DNA from: Candidatus Woesearchaeota archaeon
GTDB taxonomy: Archaea > Nanobdellota > Nanobdellia > Woesearchaeales > GCA-2686295
Length of the DNA stretch: 16,254 nucleotides
Direction: 5' to 3'
NCBI GenBank assembly: GCA_002686295.1
Contig: NZBB01000028.1
Span: 1-16,254 of the forward strand
Position numbers and translations under genes: made by a program. The notes below the pieces were generated by a model, which saw only the letters and a list, made by a program, of their open reading frames with translations, was not told the origin of the DNA and did not search any database. Of the stretch, positions 5,817 to 12,867 are shown one piece after another; the stretch's first letter is position 1, and each line of letters starts with the position of its first letter.

Positions 5817-8800
5817 ATGACTAAAAAACAAATCTCAAAGATAGTATTTTTAATATTTTTAATGTTAATTGTTAGTTTATTACCTATTCAATCAAGCTTT
5901 GTATTTGCAAATCCTGATACTGATTCTGGAGAATGTGCTTATGGTGGGTGGGTTTTTGGTGCTGGTTTATTTGATAATGTTGGTGGTTATCCTGGTAATC
6001 AACAGGCAACTAATGGTAATTGTTGTGGTGATGATGCAAGTGAAGTGTTTTTTGACTTCACAGATAATAGTAGGGATGCCTGCTGTCAGCAATCAAATAA
6101 TTGTGTTTCTGTAACTCCCATCGGTCGTTGTTATGCTTCTAATATTCCTTCTAGTGGTGGTGCTGGAGGAGAAACTTTATGTTATGGTGGGAGTTGGAAT
6201 TCTTGTAGTTCTGGTAATGAGTGTGCTTCTAATGGTGATTGGAAATGTGCTAATGATGGTTCTAGTTGGGGTTGGTATCAGTCTGGTAGTATGCCTTCTG
6301 AGGTTTGTGATGGTTTTGATAATGATTGTGATGGAACTTATAATGAGGGTTTGTCTCAGTCTGAGTCTTGTGGTAGTGATGTTGGTGAGTGTTATTCTGG
6401 TTCTCGTTCTAGGTCTTGTACTGTAGGAGGTTCTTGGGGTTCTTGGGGTAGTTGTGTTACTTATGATCAGGGTTGTGGTTATGGTGGTCCTTGTACTGAG
6501 CAATGTGATGGATTAGATAATGATTGTGATAATGTGCAGGATGGTTCTGAAGATTTAACTCATCAATGTGGAACAACAGATGTTGGAGCTTGCACTCTTG
6601 GATCAGAATCTTGTACTAATGATGGTGTATGGACTAGTTGTAATGCCATTCTTCCGTCAACAGAGTATTGTGATGGGATAGATAGTGATTGTGATGGAGT
6701 AGATGATGCAGATGAAAATTTTGAATATGATGCTTGTGAATATTCTTGTTTAAACAACGCAGCTTATGGTGGAGATGCTTTTGGTAGTGGCTTATTTGAT
6801 TATACTGTTGGTAACTCTCAGGCAATACAGGATGATTGTTGTGGTGATGATGCAAGTGAAGTGTTTTTTGACTTCACAGATAATAGTAGGGATGCCTGCT
6901 GTCAGCAATCAACTGATTGTGTAACAGGAAGTCCTGTTGGTAACTGTTTTTCTTCTGGCTCTTTGACAAGTGGAAGTCCAGGTGGTGGGTGGCTTTGTTA
7001 TGAGAATAATTGGCAAACATGTACTGATTCAAATCATGGAGTAGGTTGTCAAGTAGTGTATGGTGGTGGATCTGATTGGACCTGTACAAAATCTTTTGGT
7101 GGTTCATGGGGTTGGTATGAAACATCTAACTTGCCTATAGAAGGAGACACAGCAGATAATGTTGATAATGATTGCGATAGTTTAATTGATGAAGGAACAG
7201 CTAATTGTAATGCTGCTGGATTATATAATGATTATTGTAATGTTTTATACGCAGATCAAATAGTTGATGATATTTCAAAATCTTTTTTTCCGATAAACGC
7301 AGTTTCTTTTTCTCTTCAAAGTGATGTTACTTGTGATGAATATTGTGGTGTTGATTCAAAGAATTTTGGATGTGATAATGAACTTGGCGAAGCTTTATGT
7401 TGGAGTAATACAGTTGGCGGGTTTTCTGAAGGAGATGAATGTCAGTTGGCCGCTTATGGTGGTGTAACAGAATTTGGTTTCATTAGTTCAGAAGGTATTT
7501 GTTGTACTCAAGTATTCTTTTTAGATGCTGATTCCGATGGTTTTGGAAATAATGATGGAGTTGCTGAAACAACTTGTGCTCAACCGGAATCATATGTTGA
7601 TAATAATGATGATTGTAATGATATTGATCCATCTGTAAATCCTATCGCTGAAGAAATCGAAGATGGTGTTGATAATGATTGTGATGGATTAATTGATGAA
7701 GGGACTGCAAATTGTAATCCAATAGGATTATACAATGATTATTGTAATGTTTTGTTAGGACCTCAAATACTGGATGATGAAACAAAGCCATTTTTTGCAA
7801 TATCAGATTCAACTTATCAAACAGTTAACAATGTTGTTTGCTCTGATTATTGTAGTACTGATTTTGGTTGTGATTCAAATACAGGAAGCGCTTTATGTTG
7901 GGATGTTGTTGGTTTTAATGAAGGAGAATCTTGTAGTCTTGGCACTTATGGAGGACAAGTTTCAGGAGTGTTTAATTCTGAAGGAGTATGTGTTTGTAAT
8001 GATCAGGATGGAGATGGTTTTGGAAATCCTGGAGCATCAATTTGTAGCAATGGAGAAGCAACAGATTGCAATGATAACAATCAATATGAGTATCCTAATT
8101 CTAATCCAGAAGTTTGTGATGGAAACGATAACAATTGCGATGGAGAAATGATGATCTTTGAATATTCTTATTCAACAGGAACAGAAGTATGTGATGGCTT
8201 TGATACTGACTGTGATGGGGCTATAGATTATAATCAATATGAATATGATTATTCTACTGGTGTTGAGATTTGTAATGGTTTGGATGATGATTGTGATGGT
8301 TCAGTAGATGAATTAGAATGTGAACTAAGAATTGAATACTACTACGATGATGAATGCGGAACAGCAGATGTTTACAATACATGGGGGAAAATCTGCGGAG
8401 TATTTGATGAGTCAGGTGCAACACATTTCATATATGATTTAAAAGGAAATATAATAAGAACTATCAAATCTGATAATGCAATAAATATGCTTGTAAATCC
8501 TGGATTTGAATTAGTTAAAAACACTATTGAGCCTCATTATTGGTCTGCATACGCTAATTCACAATGGTTTTCAATTGTTTATGATGAATGTTCAGGTGGT
8601 TCTGCTTGCTGGAAAGTCGATCATCTTCCAGGAGAACCAACTTCTGCAGGAACTCAATATGTAAGAGTAAAAGGAGGAGAAGAGTACACTTTATCAGCAT
8701 GGATTAAAACTTCAGGAACAGGTATAAACAAGATATACTTAGCTTATGTTGATGATAAACCTTCAAGTAGTTGGTTGAGCATAGCTAATTCTCAGCAGTC

Positions 8801-10169
8801 AGGTTCAACAAATGGTGAATGGATTAAACATAAAGTTACTTTACAAGCACCAATAAACGCAAAATATGCAAGAGTGTTATTACCATATGTAGATGGAGCA
8901 TTAGCAGTATGGATAGATAATGTCCAGCTTACAAAAGATTATTCTGATACACCATTCTTAGAGAATACTTACATAACAGATTATGCGTATGATGATTTTG
9001 GAAATGTAATATCAATAACTGATCCTGGAGGAACAATAACAAATTATCTATATAATAATCTTGGTAATATTGAAAAAGTATTGGTTGATGGAGTAAGCAC
9101 TTCATCAGATTACTTTGCAAAATATGAATATACTGCTACAGATGCTTTTGATAGATTATATCTTGGTCTGCAAAATAATTATATATATTATGAATATGAT
9201 TACAATGATATGGGGAGACTTGAAGAGATAAGTGCAATAAATAATCAAGGAGATACTTTAGCACCTTTAGGTTTTATAAATGAAGAGTATGGTTATGATG
9301 ATGTAGGGAATCTAGATTATATTCATATGGGTGGTCAGAGTTTAGACTTAGAGTATGATGAGTTTGATAGGTTAACAGTTTCAACAGATAATAATTATTT
9401 AGGTTATTCATTAGAATACACATATGATGTTGCAGGAAACAGACAATCAAAAACAATTGATACAACAACTTATAATTATGAGTATTTTTATGGAACGAAT
9501 GCATTGAAATCTGATGGAGAGTATAATTACACTTATGATATGAGTGGAAATATAATATCAAAAATAAATCGTACTTCAGGGGAAACAAAAACTTTTGAAT
9601 ATGATGGAGAAGGAAAACTAGTAAGCATGACTCAGTCAAATGGAAAAATCATAGAATATGTATATGATTATAATGGAAAAAGAGTTAGAAAAACAGATAA
9701 TTACGGAAAGATATACTTGTCATTCTATGATCAGGGAACAAATATTTTGTTTGAGATTGATGATGAAGGAACATTCCCATGTGAATTATTGACTTTTGAT
9801 TCAACAAATAAAAACCTAAAGATAATGTATGATGAAGAAATTATTGCTGCATTTGACAGTACAGGAATACTTGCTATTGCAGGCCAAATAACAAATACTC
9901 CTCCAATAGGAGAAAGAAACTTTGAAATGAGAAACAGCAACGACAATCTTGTAAGTGCAATAACTTATGAAGGAAACTTGTATTTATCAAATGAAGAGAA
10001 TTTAGTTGAATGGGTAAGAATGCCTTCAAAAGCTGAAATAGATAGGAAGGAATTAATAATAAAAGATCCAAATTCAGAAATGGACATTGCTTCATTCACA
10101 GAATCAGGAGAAATAATACTAGGTAGATGTGTGCTTGAGAATGCAGGTAATCTTTTAGCAACAATATGA
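5817..10169 (+). CDS. Giant secreted MopE-repeat and RHS-repeat protein, C-terminal RHS segment
   Basis: The ATG at 5817 is two bases after the previous stop, with a plausible Shine-Dalgarno site (gaggtg) about 12 nt upstream and a signal peptide ending near FVFA-NPD. Residues about 40-835 are Cys-rich with eight copies of a CDGxDNDCDG-type calcium-binding repeat, like those of MopE and myxobacterial surface proteins; two larger duplications lie inside. RHS sequence resumes near residue 837 (RIEYYYDD), reads through FIYDLKGNIIRTIK, and is interrupted at about 889-1040 by a jelly-roll, carbohydrate-binding-like domain (LVNPGFEL ... WIDNVQLTKD). Many YD repeats follow (YDDFGNVISITDPGG, FEYDGEGKLVSM). 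The canonical RHS core motif (DPxGLxG-like) and a variable toxin tip are absent. The end instead has three short beta-type motifs. It is probably a cell-surface adhesin or scaffold, 1450 aa. Confidence 0.88.
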   Translation: MTKKQISKIVFLIFLMLIVSLLPIQSSFVFANPDTDSGECAYGGWVFGAGLFDNVGGYPGNQQATNGNCCGDDASEVFFDFTDNSRDACCQQSNNCVSVTPIGRCYASNIPSSGGAGGETLCYGGSWNSCSSGNECASNGDWKCANDGSSWGWYQSGSMPSEVCDGFDNDCDGTYNEGLSQSESCGSDVGECYSGSRSRSCTVGGSWGSWGSCVTYDQGCGYGGPCTEQCDGLDNDCDNVQDGSEDLTHQCGTTDVGACTLGSESCTNDGVWTSCNAILPSTEYCDGIDSDCDGVDDADENFEYDACEYSCLNNAAYGGDAFGSGLFDYTVGNSQAIQDDCCGDDASEVFFDFTDNSRDACCQQSTDCVTGSPVGNCFSSGSLTSGSPGGGWLCYENNWQTCTDSNHGVGCQVVYGGGSDWTCTKSFGGSWGWYETSNLPIEGDTADNVDNDCDSLIDEGTANCNAAGLYNDYCNVLYADQIVDDISKSFFPINAVSFSLQSDVTCDEYCGVDSKNFGCDNELGEALCWSNTVGGFSEGDECQLAAYGGVTEFGFISSEGICCTQVFFLDADSDGFGNNDGVAETTCAQPESYVDNNDDCNDIDPSVNPIAEEIEDGVDNDCDGLIDEGTANCNPIGLYNDYCNVLLGPQILDDETKPFFAISDSTYQTVNNVVCSDYCSTDFGCDSNTGSALCWDVVGFNEGESCSLGTYGGQVSGVFNSEGVCVCNDQDGDGFGNPGASICSNGEATDCNDNNQYEYPNSNPEVCDGNDNNCDGEMMIFEYSYSTGTEVCDGFDTDCDGAIDYNQYEYDYSTGVEICNGLDDDCDGSVDELECELRIEYYYDDECGTADVYNTWGKICGVFDESGATHFIYDLKGNIIRTIKSDNAINMLVNPGFELVKNTIEPHYWSAYANSQWFSIVYDECSGGSACWKVDHLPGEPTSAGTQYVRVKGGEEYTLSAWIKTSGTGINKIYLAYVDDKPSSSWLSIANSQQSGSTNGEWIKHKVTLQAPINAKYARVLLPYVDGALAVWIDNVQLTKDYSDTPFLENTYITDYAYDDFGNVISITDPGGTITNYLYNNLGNIEKVLVDGVSTSSDYFAKYEYTATDAFDRLYLGLQNNYIYYEYDYNDMGRLEEISAINNQGDTLAPLGFINEEYGYDDVGNLDYIHMGGQSLDLEYDEFDRLTVSTDNNYLGYSLEYTYDVAGNRQSKTIDTTTYNYEYFYGTNALKSDGEYNYTYDMSGNIISKINRTSGETKTFEYDGEGKLVSMTQSNGKIIEYVYDYNGKRVRKTDNYGKIYLSFYDQGTNILFEIDDEGTFPCELLTFDSTNKNLKIMYDEEIIAAFDSTGILAIAGQITNTPPIGERNFEMRNSNDNLVSAITYEGNLYLSNEENLVEWVRMPSKAEIDRKELIIKDPNSEMDIASFTESGEIILGRCVLENAGNLLATI
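6019..6096 (+). repeat. 78-bp exact direct repeat, copy 1
   Basis: These 78 bases are identical to 6835-6912, 816 nt downstream. They encode the CCGDDASEVFFDF and DACCQQS part of a Cys-rich module. The module flanks are clearly alike in protein but much more diverged in DNA. Confidence 0.9.
6835..6912 (+). repeat. 78-bp exact direct repeat, copy 2
   Basis: This is identical to 6019-6096. The wider duplicated module starts at AYGG..FG.GLFD (5937 and 6762) and runs to the GWY-containing segment before the next DxDNDCD repeat in each copy. Confidence 0.9.
7161..8047 (+). repeat. Tandem 507-nt module pair in the giant gene
   Basis: Two copies start at VDNDCD (7161 and 7668). Each continues with LIDEGTANCN, GLYNDYCNVL, a Cys-rich stretch with ALCW, and a SEG(I/V)C ending, and each leads into a DxDxDGFG calcium motif. 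The protein match is strong and the DNA match partial, so this duplication is older than the 78-bp identity upstream. Confidence 0.8.
7994..8017 (+). repeat. 24-bp identity shared with the second gene, copy 2
   Basis: This is identical to 1936-1959 and encodes CNDQDGDG ahead of FGNPG in the MopE-type region. It links the spacer of gene two to the domain of gene four. Confidence 0.85.
9816..10127 (+). repeat. Three degenerate beta motifs at the C-terminus of the last RHS gene
   Basis: The units are LKIMYDEEIIAAFDSTGILAI, starting at 9816 (with one residue over the shown core), FEMRNSNDNLVSAI then EGNLYLS from 9921, and LIIKDPNSEMDIASF then SGEIILG from 10053. The shared pattern is a hydrophobic strand, a turn with D or N, a second strand, then xSxGxLxL. 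They replace the usual RHS core and toxin tip. Confidence 0.55.
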
Positions 10170-10173
10170 GGTG
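10168..10173 (+). promoter_or_regulatory. Ribosome binding site overlapping a stop codon
   Basis: The bases gaggtg overlap the TGA stop (10167-10169) of the giant gene and lie 5 nt before ATG 10179. This fixes the start of the coiled-coil gene and suggests translational coupling. Confidence 0.8.
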
Positions 10174-10178
10174 AAAAA

Positions 10179-10898
10179 ATGTTATCTGAAAAAGAAAGAA
10201 AAATAATGATTATTGGAGCTATAATAGTTATATTCTTGTTGTTAATCTATTCAGCAATATTTCTTCTGCCTAAACTTAAACAAAAAATTGTTGTAAAGCA
10301 ATGGGAAAAACAAGTTGAAAAAGAAATGGAAAACCTAAGCGTAGAAAAACAGGAATATGAACAAATGCAAATAGATATATGGAATAAAGAAGAGGCAGCT
10401 CTTAAAAAATATGATGAAGAACAATCAAAACAATTTGTAGAAGAACCGGAAGAAGACACTCATATTAATGATATGGATTATTTTAACAGGTTTTTCTTAA
10501 GAACAAATTTAAATGCTTGTTATGGAATAAAAAAAAATGAATTAAAAGAAGAATGTTTTTGGTATAGAACAGGATTTACAAGCATAGAATCTTCTCAACA
10601 CACAGATGTAATAAATATTTTTTCAGCAGTCGAAAATAAGAATTTAAATAAATGTTATTCAATAGTTTTAGAGTCTATTAAATATGAATGCATAAGACTT
10701 GTTAATTATGAAATATACAAAGACATTCAATCAACAGAAATGGATTATATTGAAATTCATGGGACTTCAAACCTTTCAGAATGGGAATTAAATGATATAG
10801 GTGCTTTAGTTTTGGCTTTGAGATACATTGACACAGAATTATGTGAAGATATGAATTTGGCAGTTTACAAGAATCTTTGTTATGAAGTTTTGAGTTAA
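10179..10898 (+). CDS. Membrane-anchored coiled-coil protein with C-x11-C repeats
   Basis: I do not recognise a named family. The 239-aa protein has a short charged N-terminus and one transmembrane helix at about residues 9-30. A Lys/Glu-rich segment likely to be coiled coil follows (about 33-95), ending in an acidic stretch EEPEED. The C-terminal part contains three cysteine pairs, C114/C126, C159/C171 and C222/C234, each separated by exactly eleven residues, usually with Tyr after the first Cys and Lys shortly before the second. The gene starts 9 nt after the giant RHS gene with a good Shine-Dalgarno site that overlaps that gene's stop codon, so co-expression is likely. The topology would place the Cys repeats either outside (disulphides) or inside (metal binding or redox). 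A partner or anchor role for the RHS proteins is only an inference from position. Confidence 0.85.
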   Translation: MLSEKERKIMIIGAIIVIFLLLIYSAIFLLPKLKQKIVVKQWEKQVEKEMENLSVEKQEYEQMQIDIWNKEEAALKKYDEEQSKQFVEEPEEDTHINDMDYFNRFFLRTNLNACYGIKKNELKEECFWYRTGFTSIESSQHTDVINIFSAVENKNLNKCYSIVLESIKYECIRLVNYEIYKDIQSTEMDYIEIHGTSNLSEWELNDIGALVLALRYIDTELCEDMNLAVYKNLCYEVLS

Positions 10899-10910
10899 TG
10901 TTGTAGTTAA

Positions 10911-10920
10911 ATTTATATAA
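10911..10920 (+). promoter_or_regulatory. Archaeal TATA-box promoter of the glycosyltransferase operon
   Basis: The bases atttatataa sit in the only true intergenic gap (10899-10956). With archaeal spacing the transcript would start near 10940, just before the Shine-Dalgarno site, giving a very short leader. No bacterial -35/-10 pair with good spacing is evident. Confidence 0.6.
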
Positions 10921-10930
10921 CTAAACAATT

Positions 10931-10938
10931 CTTTTTTA
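10931..10938 (+). terminator. Oligo-T tract, possible end of the RHS operon transcript
   Basis: A run of six T (10932-10937) follows the coiled-coil gene by about 33 nt, with no hairpin in front. Archaeal transcription can end at such tracts; the run is short, so support is weak. Confidence 0.3.
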
Positions 10939-10941
10939 TTC

Positions 10942-10949
10942 AAGGAGGT
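10942..10949 (+). promoter_or_regulatory. Strong Shine-Dalgarno site deciding a TTG start
   Basis: The bases aaggaggt lie 7 nt before TTG 10957 and 10 nt before TTG 10960. No ATG or GTG is suitably placed, so the membrane glycosyltransferase starts at TTG. Confidence 0.85.
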
Positions 10950-10956
10950 TTTTTAA

Positions 10957-12867
10957 TTGTTGAATGAGATAATAGGATTTGTATTACTTTACTTTTTGCC
11001 AGGATTCTTTATAACTCTATTATTGAAAGAAAATTGGCTTGATAAAGTAATCTTAAGCATTGGTTTTAGCATTCTGATTAATATTTTTTTTGGCTTCATT
11101 CTGGGTTTTCTTCAGTTATTGACAAGAAATAATCTGTTGTTCTTAGATATGGTTTTTTGCTTATCATTATTTGTTTTTTTATCAACAAATAAGAAAATAA
11201 AAAGCTTCAATTTTAACAAAGATGATGTTTTTTTGGCTTTAACTTTGATAGTTCTTTGTGCATTCATATTCTTCTTAATATACAAAGTACATTATGATTT
11301 CAATGGAGTCTACCAATCACCTGATGGTAAGTACTTGAAAGGAGAACATCTAAGATATGATTATCCAATGCATGGTGATGAATGGACTCATTTAGCACAG
11401 GCAGTTTATGTCATGGATTCTAAAAGCATAGGGTTTGTGAATCCTTATATTCAAAAAAAAACTTTTCATCGTGATTTAGAATCAGGATTTCATATATTTA
11501 TTGCAGAGCATTTTCTGCTAACAAACACAGAGCCATCTGCTAATTACAAGTTTTTACCAGCACTATTCGCAGTTATAACTTCATTATTCATATTTTTGTT
11601 TATTAGAAAAATAACGAATGATTACATCGGATTTTTATCAATGATCTTCTTTTCCACACTGAAAAGCAATATAAATATGATGGGGACGTGGTTTTTTGTC
11701 CCTTTTACAATGAGTTTTTTCATGATATTCTTATACTTCTATTTTTTGATAAATATTAAGTCAAAAACTAATTATAAAGAATTGCTAATATTGTTTCTTC
11801 TTATGCTTATATCTGCTTTCATATATCCATTTGTAACAGTTTTAATGGTGAGTGTTTCATTAGTATATTATGCTATAAATATGAATTATAAAAAACAAAA
11901 AATTTTCTGGAGTGTTTTATTGATAATATCAATATTATTCTTCTTTTCTCTTAAATCAATTTCTTTTTTAGAAGAACTGATTTTCAAAAGTGAATGGACA
12001 CTTGGAACAATGGGTACAATAACTTATAATTTGATTCCTTCAATAGGAGTATTAAATTTGTTATTTGCAGTTGCAGGTGTTTTTTATACTGTTAAAAAAA
12101 GATTAAAAATACTATTGATAATGCCCGCTATATTCTTACTAAATATACTCATCCATCAAATCTTGCATTTCACAATTTTAATAGGATACCAAAGATGTGT
12201 TTATTACTTCATGTTAAGCATTGTTCCATTGTCTGCAGTAGGAATTTTTTATGTTTTAAACTTTATAAGAATATCTTTAACTAAAAAAGTTAAGAAATAC
12301 TACCCTATAATTCCAATAATAGTTTTATTGCCTGTATTGTTTTTTTCATACAAAGATTATTATAATATTGTAGAACAAAAAAATATAGCAGACAAAGATT
12401 CATTAAATCTAGTTCCACTAATATTTGTTGATGAAGAAGGAATAGAAGCGATAAAACTTGTTGATGAAAAATATGAAGAAGGGATTGTTGTCTTAGCAAA
12501 TAATCTTTTGTCATTTGCAATTTATCCAATGAGTAAAAATCATGTTGTTGGAATTCAAGGAGCAAATCTTGGAACAGGTAAATTTAGGGGAAGACAATAT
12601 TTTGAATTTGTAAATGCAGATGCTTGTTGGGAAACTCTTTTTATTACTAAAAATTTTAATGTTACAGTAGTCATAACGAATAAGGATTTCACAAATTTAA
12701 TTAATTCAGACGATGCATGTTTAGAAAATAATTCTTTTACTAGAAAAAACAAAGAATTTTTTGTATATAATAAGAGTATTGAGTTGTTGTATAAAAAAGG
12801 AAGGTACAATATTTATGAGTTTAAACAAACAGTCTTGGAAGAAAATATCAGTAGTTCTTCCGTGTAG
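10957..12867 (+). CDS. Polytopic GT-C-like membrane glycosyltransferase
   Basis: The gene starts at TTG 10957 (a second TTG follows at once), seven bases after a strong aaggaggt. The 636-aa product has about 13 predicted membrane spans. Between spans four and five is a large loop with HGDEWTHL at residues 139-146; an acidic pair in the first extracytoplasmic loop is typical of GT-C enzymes, which use polyprenyl-phosphate sugars as donors. A soluble C-terminal domain of about 160 residues follows the last span (after about residue 455). This layout fits PMT/ArnT-like or related archaeal GT-C proteins that glycosylate lipids or surface proteins; the exact substrate cannot be read. The gene has its own promoter and overlaps the next glycosyltransferase gene by 53 nt. 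I am sure of the membrane topology, moderately sure of the GT-C assignment. Confidence 0.8.
   Translation: MLNEIIGFVLLYFLPGFFITLLLKENWLDKVILSIGFSILINIFFGFILGFLQLLTRNNLLFLDMVFCLSLFVFLSTNKKIKSFNFNKDDVFLALTLIVLCAFIFFLIYKVHYDFNGVYQSPDGKYLKGEHLRYDYPMHGDEWTHLAQAVYVMDSKSIGFVNPYIQKKTFHRDLESGFHIFIAEHFLLTNTEPSANYKFLPALFAVITSLFIFLFIRKITNDYIGFLSMIFFSTLKSNINMMGTWFFVPFTMSFFMIFLYFYFLINIKSKTNYKELLILFLLMLISAFIYPFVTVLMVSVSLVYYAINMNYKKQKIFWSVLLIISILFFFSLKSISFLEELIFKSEWTLGTMGTITYNLIPSIGVLNLLFAVAGVFYTVKKRLKILLIMPAIFLLNILIHQILHFTILIGYQRCVYYFMLSIVPLSAVGIFYVLNFIRISLTKKVKKYYPIIPIIVLLPVLFFSYKDYYNIVEQKNIADKDSLNLVPLIFVDEEGIEAIKLVDEKYEEGIVVLANNLLSFAIYPMSKNHVVGIQGANLGTGKFRGRQYFEFVNADACWETLFITKNFNVTVVITNKDFTNLINSDDACLENNSFTRKNKEFFVYNKSIELLYKKGRYNIYEFKQTVLEENISSSSV
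12797..12805 (+). promoter_or_regulatory. Ribosome binding site of the GT2 gene
   Basis: The bases aaggaaggt inside the end of the upstream gene lie about 9 nt before ATG 12815, supporting that start rather than the earlier in-frame ATG at 12761. Confidence 0.65.

Larger units (their letters stand above)
6301..8320 (+). repeat. Eight MopE-like CDGxDNDCDG calcium-binding repeats
   Basis: The copies read CDGFDNDCDG, CDGLDNDCDN, CDGIDSDCDG, DNVDNDCDS, EDGVDNDCDG, CDGNDNNCDG, CDGFDTDCDG and CNGLDDDCDG. Before the fifth copy is a classic lead-in (DADSDGFG, then NNDDCNDIDPSVNP). Such repeats are known from MopE and myxobacterial surface proteins and are expected to bind Ca2+ outside the cell. Confidence 0.88.

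Noticed and set aside
6177..6855. Long open frames on the opposite strand and in other frames across the MopE region
   Set aside because: They are low-complexity products (Thr-, His- or Val/Leu-rich) caused by codon bias of the real gene and lack starts with ribosome sites.
5810..8318. attagaa direct repeat at 5810-5816 and 8312-8318 as a recombination pair like the octamer
   Set aside because: The copies are in different codon phases and collapse would leave a stop codon, so they cannot restore the RHS frame.
9760..10169. C-terminal toxin domain in the last RHS gene
   Set aside because: No core motif, catalytic pattern or variable tip can be seen, and no immunity-like gene can be assigned downstream.
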